Positions 33,192 through 44,148 of a stretch of DNA of 64,000 nt are shown here, one piece after another; within the stretch, counting starts at the first letter, position 1; every line of letters begins with the position of its first letter. The position numbers and the translations under genes are program-made. Location of the stretch: assembly GCA_958430865.1 (NCBI GenBank), contig CAUDNR010001890.1:37932-101931 (forward strand). The letters run 5' to 3'. The notes beneath the pieces were generated by a model. The model searched no databases and was not told the origin of the DNA. It was given only the letters and a program-made list of their open reading frames with translations. The stretch comes from Entrophospora sp. SA101 (taxonomy: Eukaryota > Glomeromycota > Glomeromycetes > Entrophosporales > Entrophosporaceae).

Positions 33192-35072
33192 TGCAGTTAT
33201 TAGTCGACAAGTAGCAAAACTAATTGTCAACCACTTTTTTAAATCTCTCTCTGACTTAGGATAGACTTCCATTGGGTCTTTTCGATATTGAAAATGTCTT
33301 AAAGGAGTGTTTTTCAGTATATATCGACTGGTGTTGATGGTTTGTGTAGGTGTATGGGCTCTTGAGAAGAAGGGTGGTAAAGTGGGATGAGAAGTTGAGA
33401 GCGGTCTCAATAGCCACAGCAGTTGCTGAATGAGGATCCCAAGGCTTTGTGGTGAAGCAACATTTAAACGAAATACATGATGGATTGATGCACTCAACAG
33501 CACCATGTACTTTGACACTAGTGATCTTGTCATTGATAATTCCACAGGATTGTGCAAGCCTAGTCTGTTGGAAACACCATATACAAGTTTTTGAGGATCA
33601 GTATTCATTAATCATTCCAACAGTACAATATCTTCTATGCCATTCCTCACCTTACCACCACCTCTATGAGCATGCACCTTTTATATGAGAATTAACTCAG
33701 CTGTACCAATTAACATAACCGGCAGGATAAACGATTGTGATTTTTGGACATTCAAGGGGATGAGAATATAAAGATTGGAGAGACAAGAGATATGATGGTT
33801 GTCATACTTAGTACGATATCCATCAAGTTGTGGGACAGCTGACGACGATTGAGGTTGTGATTGTGATGATGATGATGATGGCAATTGTGAAGAGGATGTT
33901 GACGATTGAGGTTGTGATTTATTTCGAGCTTATTTTCTGGAATGCTCTTTCACGTAATTCCTTTCTGCATCACCAAGCTTTGCACATGTTCTTTTTGTGC
34001 AGAGCTATTGATTATGTTGATTCTTCAACTGAGAATATTCAATCATGACCAAGCCCTTGGTAGGTTTTTATGAGCTGCGTCAATTTCTGTCATGGCCTGA
34101 CCTGTTTTAAGGGTGTTCTCCTTTTGTGCAAAAGTAACCTTCCAATGCCTTCTTATTATCCAATTTTTTGAGAGAATTCTCTTGGCACTTATTAATTTTT
34201 GAGTATGCGAAACCTAGTTGATATAAGGAGTTGTGATTTTGAAAGAATGTGGAGTGTATTTCATTAATATGAGATGAGGAAATGGAAGTAGAGGAAGAAG
34301 ACGACTATCTTCATCAACACCCATGTGTTATCGCAACTGTTGTCTTTAATCCCAAAGAACATGTTATCTTGATTAACATCCGATGATGTCGAAGTGGTGG
34401 ATTTTTGGTTTGTGATTTCTCTATTGATTTTTTTTTTCTTCGACATTGTTGATTTCTTCTTTCTCCTTAGTATTTGACACCTTTGTGAGTATCATATTAT
34501 TCCAATAATATTATCGTTTATGTAGTTGCCTAAGAAGTGCTTCTTTTGATATAAGATTCTCTCGCATTTCTCTTACTTCTTTGTGAGTAGCTTGCAAACC
34601 CTGGTATGCTTATTGTTTAGTTGTGTGTAATTTGGCTTGCGTTGACAGATTTTTTTCTTTCTTCTTGAGATCTTTTCCCAATGTTTTGACAGCATTAGCA
34701 ACTTTAATCTTTTTTTCAACTTCATCTTTAGTCTTCTCTGATACTTTTGTCCAATTCAAGGAATAATTAAAAAAGATTTTTTTGCTATCATTACGTTGGC
34801 TTGAAATTGGATGACCAGTCCAACAAGATCCATTTGGGATAACTTTACCAGTGATATGGAGTGTATATTTATCAATATATGTGATTCAGTTAGCAAAACT
34901 GAGGCCACAATACCGGTAGATATTCTCCATTTGTTTCCAAATCAAAAAATGCACCAAAAACTCTCTTATTTTCTTTTTGTATTGTGGCCTTTTGTTTGTA
35001 GGTAAGTGATTTTCGATTTATATCTGTGCTGTCAAATTGATTTATTTCTTTGGAATAAAAAACCTCGCACAC
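33153..35072 (-). pseudogene. Decayed gene of unknown family, Ser/Gln tract and coiled coil
   Basis: The minus strand gives long coding-like frames in order. First is CEVFYSKEINQFDSTDINRK and GAFFDLETNGEYLPVLW (35072-34890). Next is a charged helical stretch TKDEVEKKIKVANAVKTLG, then KKKEKNLSTQAKLHTTKQ, with stops where Gln is expected (TAA after TTKQ, TAG after EEKKNQ). Then come LRERAFQKISSK and a Ser/Gln-rich tract (SQPQSSTSSSQLPSSSSSQS), followed by DGYRTKYDNH, KVHAHRGGGKVRNGIEDIV, MNTDPQKLVYGVSNRLGL and SERDLKKWL to a TAG near 33153. At least two frame changes and several stops show it is dead. GC is higher than in the surroundings. I do not recognise the family; a captured gene of a mobile element is possible. 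Confidence 0.4.
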
Positions 35073-35135
35073 ATCTCTGAAGGACTGAGTAAGAGACTAT
35101 AAAGGGATGAGGATGATGTTTGAGGAGATATTAAT

Positions 35136-35631
35136 TTTATGGAATTGCGATATCCAATTGCTCAAAGTACAACATGGGAAATAAAGACAATTGGTGCTCA
35201 AAGTGCAATGTGAGCAATCGAACCTTTTAATGTCGTTAGACGCTTTGGAATGTACGGCCAAAAAAAGATTGTTATATTTGCAACTTGATATAATAATTTT
35301 TTTAATTTGAGCAGCAAATAATTTGTAAAAAAAACAATCGTCATCACCAAACAAAAGACAACAGACACCAAGTGATCGGGAAGAAGTAACAAACAAAAAA
35401 CCACGCTCTAACGACCCATCAGATAAATCGAGAGCAAGATCAGAAAAATTAATTGGTATGATGAACAAATATTGGACCTTCAACGTAGAGTGTGCATAGC
35501 ACAATGATATAGTTTGATTGTTCTTTCCGTTTTAACATAACAGATTTACTTGTTAGATACATAAGAGGTTTCTCTCGAGGTACTATTGGTGGATTATTGA
35601 AGAAACTAGGTTACAATGAATCGCAAGTTTA
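35136..35631 (+). pseudogene. Decayed plus-strand gene end, unknown family
   Basis: The frame from about 35139 reads MELRYPIAQSTTWEIKTIGA, then a TGA, then AIEPFNVVRRFGMYGQKKIV and a second TGA. Further on, SDREEVTNKKPRSNDPSDK leads to a GT donor after KLI (35454), an intron ending TTTTAACATAACAG, and a last exon DLLVRYIRGFSRGTIGGLLK to a TAA near 35631. The clean final intron and exon show that this was a spliced gene. Stops upstream show decay. The family is not recognised. Confidence 0.4.
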
Positions 35632-35780
35632 ATAAATTAAAAAAAGGATTTTAATTTTCTATTTTTTATTTATCTAGAAAATAATTTTAACTCTGATTCT
35701 TAAATAATTTTTATCACATTATCATATATGTACGCATATATAAATATTATTATCTATTTGTTAATTGTTGTTATTTGTTG

Positions 35781-37024
35781 TTACTCATTGTTCCATGAAA
35801 TTGGATTGTTACCATACAATGATTTCTTAAAATTTTCTTTATGATTATTTATAATTTCACGTTTTCTTTCTGCATATAATTCATTTGGAATTGTTGAATG
35901 TTCAGCTGCTGTGACTGATAAAAATTTATTTTTATCTGATTTTGAAGTATTGCTGCCACTACCACTGTCACTATTATAATCAGAGGAAATATAAGAGTGA
36001 CGATTTGAAGTGAGAGATCTTGTATATCTATGTCCAACAATTCTTTCATTTTCCACAACGACACTATTTTTATCTATTCTACCACAATCACTCATAGATC
36101 TATTATGTTGCATCCTACTACGTGTATTTGGCCTTTTATCAAATCTATTATTATTTGAATCTACAAAAAATTAAAAAAAATCAATTTTTTAAATTTGTAT
36201 TTTTTTATAAAATATATATAGATCAACAATGTAAATCAAACCTGATAATCCATATTGATCAAAGACTACAAAACTATTGGGTTGTGGAATAAAATTAATT
36301 AAATTATAATGTTTTTTAAGAAATGAGCGAAATTTTTCTGATGGCCTATCATACGCTAATTTACTTGGTGAGACGTCCTCACTCTTTAACATGAATTCAA
36401 ATATTTGTTTACCATATCCTGATCTTTGATAACTCTCGTGTATATAGAAATCAAGGACACATAATGGCTCTATCTCATGCTGATTTCCTACTTTATCCTT
36501 TACGAAATTAAAAAAATTTAACACACATATACAAGATAATTAAGATGATTATACTCGGATAATAATTATATGTGTTAATTAAATTTATCTACCACAATAA
36601 ATAATTTTTTAACTCCAACTTTTAGAATTCCGACTATATGAGTATTATTTGGGTTTTTCATTATGTAAAGATTATGCAAATGTTCTTTCATTTTATTAGT
36701 AGTAGTTATAACAATTTTAAGATCTTGTGCCTACAAAATAAAATTATTTTTATATCAAAACTAACAATTATAATTTATAGTGATAACAACTAATTAATTA
36801 CCTTTGCTGATGCTTTACCCATTGTATCAATGATCTTGCAGAGACCTTCTTGTTTGCTTTTAATCAAATTAATCAATTTCAATTGATTCGATATATCAAT
36901 ACCAAATACCAATATTATCAAGATTATTTTTATACCTGGTTTCTCTAAAGACGTTTAAATCCTCTGATGAAATTATAGAAATATTATCAGGAAGTATAGC
37001 TAAAACCTCGTTTGAAAATTCCAT
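35781..37024 (-). CDS. Alpha-tubulin N-acetyltransferase (MEC-17/ATAT1 family)
   Basis: Exons 37024-36936, 36856-36802, 36730-36593, 36497-36242 and 36160-35781 (GT-AG) join to 305 residues. The enzyme transfers acetyl from acetyl-CoA to Lys40 of alpha-tubulin inside microtubules. The start MEFSNEVLAILPDNI matches the family start. Then come IIDTMGKASAKAQDLKI, VGILKVGVKKLFIV, EIEPLCVLDFYIHESYQRSG (102-121), and LAYDRPSEKFRSFLKKHYNL. The acetyl-CoA loop is QRSGYG (118-123). Cys107 and Asp144 sit where the animal enzymes have their catalytic Cys and Asp. PQPNSFVVFDQY closes the domain. The remaining 115 or so residues are a Ser/Asn-rich tail, as in relatives. The gene family is usually tied to organisms with cilia, which makes a fungal copy notable. 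Confidence 0.85.
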
Positions 37025-37340
37025 CGAGAAATTCCTAAGTATTATATGTGTCTTTGATATAAATTAAAGAAATTCTGCATTTATTTAGAGAATAAAAAAT
37101 TGAAAAAGAAAAACGAGTCATTTATTTAAAAAAAATATTTTTTTTTTATGTGTTATTAATTAATATTGCAGATTAATATAAACGAAACTGCATTCATTAT
37201 TTGATTACTATTATTTTTTATTTTTTGTAACACCAGATAATCATTTGAAAAAAAACCTTCCGATATTAAAATTAATGTTAGACTTCAATGTTTATATATA
37301 CCTTAACCTAGAGTCAGAGGCATTTTAAGTGAACAATGTT
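37025..37340. other. Intergenic region upstream of the acetyltransferase gene
   Basis: AT-rich and without coding frames; it should hold the acetyltransferase promoter on the minus strand. No clear element was recognised. Confidence 0.4.
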
Positions 37341-37455
37341 TTATTGAATAAATCCAAATGAATGAACGTCAGACATTATCAATATTCAGAAATCGGTTTA
37401 TTAGAAAAAACTTATTAATTTAATCAGGAGTCAGAATGATCAAGCGAAGGAAATA

Positions 37456-38106
37456 TTGAAGAGAATAAGCAACAATTGCAAGAAAAAACAATCAAGAATC
37501 TCCAATTACATTTACAACAATGACAATAATACCCAAAAGAAACGTATTAAAGAAGTCATTAATTTCATAAGTCCAACTAATCGTGAAAATATTTAGACGT
37601 TATCTTGTCTTATGTAAATGTTCAAGATGGCACGATAATGAGAGTTAGCAATAATCAATATTGCCGATATGACTCGTGGCTATCACCACAAATTTATGAT
37701 TCAATTGAAGATAGGTATTAATAATAATTAGTAGATTAGTTTTACCTAGCAACCTAATTTTTGTGTCAAATAATAGGAGCGTCGAAGATGTTTGGCTTCA
37801 GTCTATACAAATGATCTTAACGGTTTTATTACAAACAACCTCAACATCACGAGAGAAGATCACAAAATTATCTTAACGGTAAGTTTATTATAACAATGGA
37901 AAGCTTAATATAGTACTTTTGAGTTAATCAATTTACATATTTACAAATAAGGCTTTATTTGTTATTCATGCGTCCAGCGAACTGCGTACATGTTTTATCA
38001 TTGATTCAGTGATTAATTCTTATTAGATTTGTGGATTTGGAATTCTTTTTTACATTGTTGAAAATGATGATGTCACATTGAATTTTAGTGGGAGGCAGAT
38101 ACACTA
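37456..38106 (+). pseudogene. Decayed spliced gene, unknown family
   Basis: Plus-strand frames read AKEILKRISNNCKKKQSRIS, then after a frame change DVILSYVNVQDGTIMRVSNN, YCRYDSW and PQIYDSIEDR, ending at a GT donor (37717). An exon SVEDVWLQSIQMILTVLLQT follows after an acceptor, with a TAA near its end. The next exon reads ALFVIHASSELRTCFIIDSV with a TAG, then ICGFGILFYIVENDDVTLNF to a TAA at 38106. Retained splice sites with scattered stops mark a recently dead gene. The family is not recognised. Confidence 0.4.
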
Positions 38107-38113
38107 ATACATA

Positions 38114-38530
38114 TTAATAAAATCTAATCATCCATTTCTTCAAATTAATCATATTCTTTTCTTCGTCATCTTGTTGTTTTCTCCATTTTTCTTCTTTTAT
38201 CAGGCTACAAGTATTTAAATGAAATGAAATTATTTTGTTTGTGCTTGCAAAATTTTCATTTTCACACTTGTCAACAACTTCAAATTCAGGAAATCGATTC
38301 TTACAATAGAATACCAATTATAACTTTATTAAAAACAAATGGATCATAAGTTTCCACCTACTTTGATAAACTTTCCATTATTACATATTAAACCATTTTT
38401 AATCGAATGAGAAGCTTCTACTGATTTATTAAAAAATTCTCAAACATTAGCGCTTCTAATTAATGTTACATCAACTAAAGCAGATTTTCCGTTTCCTCTT
38501 CTATTATTTTTATACTGCCACTACTGGGTT
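38114..38530 (-). pseudogene. Unrecognised coding fragment
   Basis: The minus frame near 38500 reads NGKSALVDVTLIRSANV, a stop, then EFFNKSVEASHSIKNGLICN and GKFIKVGGNL (to about 38345). A second frame from the ATG at 38317 reads FYCKNRFPEFEVVDKCENE, then NKIISFHLNTCSLIKEEKW and a charged end (QQDDEEKN, then INLKKWMIR) to a TAA. The two may be exons of one gene. I do not recognise it. A stop in the first part suggests decay. Confidence 0.35.
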
Positions 38531-38699
38531 CTAGATTAATATCAATTACTATTTTTATTTATTATAAATCTAATGATAGCGAATTTATTAAACTCAATAA
38601 TATTAATAAGTTATTTAAGGTATACGCTACTTTTGATCATATCTTAAAGCATTTTTGAACTAAAGTTTTTTATCTTCGAGAATTTGGCAATGAAAAAAT

Positions 38700-40313
38700 T
38701 TATAAATAAATAATAAAATCCATTTTTTTAAATATATTTTTTAATTTTTTTAATTGCCTCTTTTTGTCATTACTACTAATAATGCCTCTACCACCACCAC
38801 ATCTTCCAATATCATCATCCTTAACATTATCACAACCACCATTATTTTTTAAATGTATTGGCATAAATACTGAAGCATCACTTTCTAAATTATATTTAAT
38901 TAAAGTATTTGATTGAATTTTTACACTTGATGATACAGTAAATTGTTGACTCAATTTAGTTTCTTCAGAAGGCCTTATAGAATAGTAGAAACAATAATAA
39001 ATATTATCAGCAGATGGTTTATTTCCTGGATTTGAGTCCCAACATTTTTTCATCAATTCAGCATAGAATTCGTGAGTGTCTTTGGTGATTTTAGGTCTTG
39101 TTCCTCCCAAAATATCCATTATTAGATGATGATCATGTGGCACATTATAAAAAGGTTTTTTACCTGTAGTAGTTCCCACATAATCCCCAAAACCATAAAT
39201 GTCTGATTCTTTTGTATATTGTTTACCTGATAATACTTCAGGTGCCAGGTATGGAATGACCCAAAAATCTCATTTGGATTCTCATTTTTATTCATTAATT
39301 GTTGACATTATCCTAAATCTCCTATTTTGCTAGAACAATTAGAATATGAAAAGATATTCCCACTGTGCAAGTCATGATGAATATAATTCATTTCATGAAT
39401 TCTCCTTAAACTAATTTATAATAATAATAATAATAATAATAAAATGTATAAAGTTATTTTATTTTTCCAAGTAATTTCCGTGAAATTTTTTTATAAATTA
39501 TTATGCAAGTCTCCATTTTTAGCGTAACTAAATACCAACATATACTCATTTATGCTGGATTTTTTGTAATTCCAAAGCATTCATTTACACAAATATCCAT
39601 TTTATTATTTGCTTTTAACTAAAATCGTCAATAGTTATAAATATACTAGAATATATTATTTATTATATATTACCTCTTTTAAAATATTTGTAATTTTATC
39701 ACTTGAGTTATATAATCTTTTTAATACCACATTTACTTCAGATTGATCATATGAATGAGAATGATAACTGATCCACATTGCTTTATGAACTTCAAAACCA
39801 CCTTTAGCTAAATATTCAATATCTTTGAATTCATCAAAGGGAATCCATTCAATATAACTATAACTATTATCATATCTATTTTTTTTTATATTCATAAAGA
39901 AATGTGGCTATTTCTTTATTTCCATAATCAGCTGCTAAGTTTTCGATTACCTTGTCTTTGCACCTGTTGCATAATACAACTCTATCCAATTTAACATCCG
40001 TGTCAATTAAGTTTTGATATGATTGAATTAATTTTTTACTTTCTTCTTCCTAATTTTTTTTAATCTATATAAAAGTTGTTCTAATGCATCAATTAATTTA
40101 TTCAATAATCAATAAGATCATTATTATTTCTTTATTACAATCAGCACAATTTTTTATTAATTTTAAAGCTTCAAATAATTCATTTAAAATATTATTAATT
40201 CTAATTGATTTATAACCAAATACAGGTGAGATTGGTTTGTATAATAAATCATATCTTGGATAGATTGATTCAATCAACAGTTTTAATTTGTTTAATAATT
40301 CAATTTCTTCCAT
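38700..40313 (-). pseudogene. Dead paralogue of the TKL kinase
   Basis: This is the same gene as 27120-28997 by order and sequence (start ELLNKLKLLIESIYPRYDLL; YIEWIPFDEFKDIEYLAKGG; HDLHSGNIFS; GKKPFYNVPHDHHLIMDILG; CWDSNPGNKPS; LESDASVFMPIH). It is disabled in many ways. The glycine loop lost one residue (GGFEVHK). The DLG is followed by TAA at 39310-39308 where the intact gene has TTA. One-base losses occur near 39262 and around 39170-39190. A segment of about 50 residues after RPSEE is missing. The second intron and neighbouring codons are deleted. It lies about 11 kb from its parent in the same orientation. Confidence 0.85.
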
Positions 40314-40319
40314 CTTTAA

Positions 40320-40813
40320 AAGTTTTTTTCAAATAATTTACGAAATTATATAAAGATATTTTTTATTTCCGCATTTTCCAATTGATTTTTCTTTCTTTGC
40401 AACATAAATATTTTCTTTTTTATTTCTTCATAAATAATAAGCTTATCACCTAATACTAACTAATACTAATACACATTCCTCTTCGATTCCTTTTTCTAAA
40501 AATTAAATTTTTTTTACAAGTCGTACAATTCTCTTATAACAACTATGAGTTGAACGGTTCATTTAATTCATAAATTTTTTTTACATTATTACAATTATGA
40601 TAGGTCCTTTGTTGTTTGTATTACAAGGTAGTGTCACTAATAATAATAAATTTACACTACACGTTAATAAAAAATTTTAAAATTATTTTCTTTTGATTTA
40701 TTAGTTATTCTTTTTTGTTTTTGATAAAAAACTCAGTTATTCAATTGAAACATTATTCCCTTCTGACTTGTTATATATATAAAGTTTTTTCTCAATTTAA
40801 TATATAAGTAAAG
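40320..40813. other. Intergenic region upstream of the septin gene
   Basis: AT-rich, with TTATATATATAAAG about 45 bases before the septin ATG as a possible TATA-type element. No gene is seen. Confidence 0.35.
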
Positions 40814-42491
40814 ATGGCACACGTAAGTATAAAATCAAAAAAGAATTAATCAAATAAAAATTTTTATAAAGAAAAAAAAACAGAGAATAAATACCGATCT
40901 ATTTATTAAATTAATAAATTTAGAGAATGGGTGGACGTAAAAAGAATAATAAAAAAGGATTTCAATTCACTCTTATGGTGGTTGGTAAGCATTAATGAAA
41001 AGTTAATAATAAATAAAACACATCCTATATATGATTGTATATTTAATTTGACAATTAGATCTAGATAAAAATAAATAATCAAGTTAAATATTTTTCAACA
41101 TAGGTGCATCTGGTACTGGCCGTACAACTTTTGTCAATACGCTTTGTGGTAGTGAAGTGTTAAAAGCAAAATTATGTGATTCACCCGAAACCGCTCACGT
41201 TGAAGAAGGAATTCGTATTAAACCTGTTACAGTTGGTAATGGATATTTTATTATTATTATTATCATCATTATCATTATTATATTATTAAAGGGAGAATAT
41301 TGATGATTGCTTTAACTTTATATATATCTTTATCATTGTATTCATGTGTATAGAATTAGAAGAAGATGGCATAAGAATTGCTTTAACAATCGTAGATACA
41401 CCTGGGTTTGGAGACAACATTGATAATGAATTTTGGTGAGAATGCACACACATATATATATATTGATATATATATTATTAATGTAGGCGTTAAAAGTAAT
41501 AATAATATATATATATATCCACATAAATATTAGTTTTCAAGAAATTATGGGTTACTTGGAAAGACAATATGATGATATTCTTGCTGAAGAATCTAGAATT
41601 AAACGTAATCCAAGATTCAGAGATAACAGAGTTCATGCACTTCTTTATTTCATAACACCAACAGGTCATTCGTAAGTAATTTTTATACATTATCTCCTTG
41701 AGTTTATAATTTAATTATATGATAATAATAAATTTTTTTTTATTAAATAAAAGTCTTCGAGAAATTGATATTGAACTCATGAAAAGACTTAGTCCACGTG
41801 TAAATGTGATCCCAGTTATTGGTAAAGCTGATACTTGTACACCGGATGAATTGTCAGATTTTAAAAAAAGGGTATAAAAAATAAACATATTATTATTATT
41901 GTTATTAGCAAAAAAAAATTTTTTATGTTACTAACTTTATTATTTTTTAATTAATAGATAATGGAAGATATTGATCATTATAACATTCCTATTTATAATT
42001 TTCCTTATGATATCGAGGAAGATGATGAAGATACTGTTGAAGAAAATAGTGAATTAAGAGTATGAATTTTTTAATATTGCAATTAACACGTAAAGTTTTT
42101 TTTTTGATTATTAGCAAGCATTCACATAATTAATTATATATGTGTGTGTACACTTTAATGCATTAAAGGCACTTTTACCATTTGCTATTATTGGAAGTGA
42201 GGAGGATATTATTGTTAATGGAAAACCTGTTCGTGGAAGACAATATCCTTGGGGTGTTGTTGAAGGTAATTAATTATTCACAAGTAATAACAAATATTCC
42301 TTATTTAATAACATGAATAAAAGCTTACAAATTTCCATTAAATAAAATTTTTTCCTCTAAAAAATAAAAGTTGATAATCCACAACATTCAGATTTTGCAA
42401 GATTGAGATCAGCATTATTAAGGTAAATATTTTATTTTATTTTCCTATTATAATTATTACAATTATTATATTTACTTTATATTAAAACTCC

Positions 42492-42523
<32 letters not shown>

Positions 42524-43026
42524 TTATATTAAATAGTTCTCATTTACAAGATTTGAAAGAAATCACGCACGACTTTTTATATGAAAATTATCGTACTGAA
42601 AAACTTAGTCGAAGCGAAGACAACTCTGATAATGAGTAAGTTAAATCAAAATAATTTCTAATTTTGTTGAATAAAAAAAATTTCCTGAATAAAAATTCTA
42701 AATTTATTTTATTTTAATTTTATTTCTAAAAATGATAGAGAACAAAGTAGTAATTTGCCTGATGATCTTGCCACCCAAAGCGTACGTTTGAAGGAAGAAC
42801 AATTGAAACGTGAAGAAGAGAAGGTAATATTATAAAAAGCTGATTTTTACAATTTCTTTTGCAGTATTTATTAATTTTTATAATTTTGCATTTTAAAAAT
42901 TAGTTGAGAGAAATTGAATTAAAAGTACAACGTGAAATCACTGAAAAGAGACAAGAGTTGTTGGCAAAAGAAGAAGCATTAAGAAGTTTGGAAGCACGTT
43001 TAGCTCAATCTAATAATCAAAATTAA
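40814..43026 (+). CDS. CDC11: Septin, Cdc11/AspA type
   Basis: Twelve exons (40814-40822, 40924-40984, 41104-41235, 41354-41435, 41534-41671, 41754-41871, 41958-42059, 42169-42265, 42371-42422, 42537-42635, 42739-42823, 42904-43026) join to 365 residues with every junction GT-AG. Septins are GTP-binding proteins that assemble into filaments at septa, hyphal branches and infection structures. G1 is [10 protein letters not shown] (24-33), with Arg30 where most septins have the P-loop Lys; that substitution marks the Cdc11 group, which occupies filament ends in yeast. G3 is DTPG (82-85), G4 is GKAD (164-167), and the septin element includes [18 protein letters not shown]. The last 60 residues are a charged coiled coil. 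A second possible start is the ATG at 40927. Intron 9 holds an AT microsatellite. Confidence 0.95.
42492..42520. repeat. AT microsatellite in a septin intron
   Basis: About 14 AT units lie between exons 9 and 10; likely length-variable between strains. Confidence 0.7.
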
Positions 43027-43073
43027 TTTATTTCACATATTAAAAAATAACAATATTTATAAGATAATTAAAA

Positions 43074-43097
43074 TACATACATACATACATACATATA
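43074..43097. repeat. CATA microsatellite after the septin gene
   Basis: Five or more CATA units (ACATACATACATACATACAT) lie about 50 bases after the septin stop. Confidence 0.7.
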
Positions 43098-43444
43098 CAG
43101 TAGATTATAGATTATTTATACAAATTATTTACATTTTCATTCTTTTTAATAATGTTTGCCGGAGACGAAGTTTAAAATTATGTTTATTTGTAATGATTTG
43201 TTTTCAATATCTTTGTTTATTTATAATACATTATATATATATATACTTTATTAATATTAATTGTTTGTTTCGTTAATTTGTTAATTAATTAATTAATTTC
43301 TTTATTTTCTCAATTTGATTAATAAATAATATCTTAAAAAAACATTAAAATGTGTGGAAAAAATTGATGATTAATCAATTGGGCTAATTAATATATATAC
43401 GTGGGGGGAAGAGTGTTCATAATTAAAAATCTTAAAAAAAATAT

Positions 43445-43524
43445 AATATACACTCACTAGACAAAAGTCGGGCGCATTTTTAAACAAAAATTGCGCAAAA
43501 ACGCACACAATAAAAACACAAATA
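43445..43524. mobile_element. Tc1-like terminus running into the assembly gap
   Basis: CACTCACTAGACAAAAGTCGGGCGC and then AAAAATTGCGCAAAAACG is the same terminus as at 26724. The element body is lost in, or beyond, the run of N that follows. Confidence 0.6.
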
Positions 43525-43534
43525 NNNNNNNNNN
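43525..43534. other. Assembly gap of ten N
   Basis: Ten N bases lie inside a repeated transposon terminus. A fixed short run of N usually marks a scaffold join of unknown true length. The sequence after it should not be assumed to be contiguous with that before. Confidence 0.95.
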
Positions 43535-43641
43535 AAGAAAACCCCATTGTACAAGGTTTTATTAAGTTAACACCCTCTGAAACTTTAATCATTTATAATC
43601 CTTGTGTAATACATTGAATTGCATCAAAAATATCCATTTTG

Positions 43642-43899
43642 GTTTTGGGACCTCGAAGCTTGATTTTCCTAGTACAAACCCCAAATACAAACAATAACAC
43701 TGGTGTGGCTGTTGTAATTGTTTCTTATAATGCTGATGAAATTCAATCTTTAAATTGCTTGCTAATTGAAAAAGTTAGAAACCCAGTTGTAAGAAAAGGC
43801 AAAGGTGCTCCATCAAGAAAAGAGAAAAGGAAAAGCTCTATTGAAACATCACAAAAATCACAGACTAAAAAATCAAAAGGTAGATATTGGGAGATGTAA
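43642..43899 (+). pseudogene. MULE-type transposase C-terminal fragment
   Basis: The open frame has no ATG near its start. It reads NTGVAVVIVSYNADEIQSL, then LIEKVRNPVVRKGKGAPSRK and a Lys/Ser-rich end with TKKSKGRY. The pattern NPVVRKGKGxPSxK followed by a basic segment and GRY is usual after the SWIM part of MULE/FAR1-like transposases in these fungi, just before a zinc knuckle. The knuckle is absent here, as the frame stops after WEM. It is a fragment bounded upstream by the assembly gap. The family call is tentative. Confidence 0.4.
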
Positions 43900-44148
43900 T
43901 CATAAATCAATTTAACTTGGAAAATAATGAAAAATTAGGAAATACAACAAATTTATATAAGACTTGTAATATTTAATTTTGATTACATTTAAATGATGAT
44001 GAATATTAATCATTACCATATTGCATTAATGCTGAAATAGATCCTTTAATATTCAATTTAATGTTATTTAAACAATTTGATTGTTGATCATAAGAAAATT
44101 AATTAATACTCAATCGTTTTTTAAAGCCACATTTATAATATGGACTAG

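Noticed and set aside
35198..35504. Minus-strand open frames over 35198-35504
   Set aside because: The plus strand at the same place gives a frame that ends in a proper intron and final exon, so the minus frames are more likely shadows.
42492..42520. AT repeat as a replication origin or hairpin element
   Set aside because: It is a plain microsatellite inside a septin intron, and nothing else marks an origin.
43371..43592. Open frame crossing the N run
   Set aside because: It spans an assembly gap and a transposon terminus, so the frame has no meaning across the N bases.
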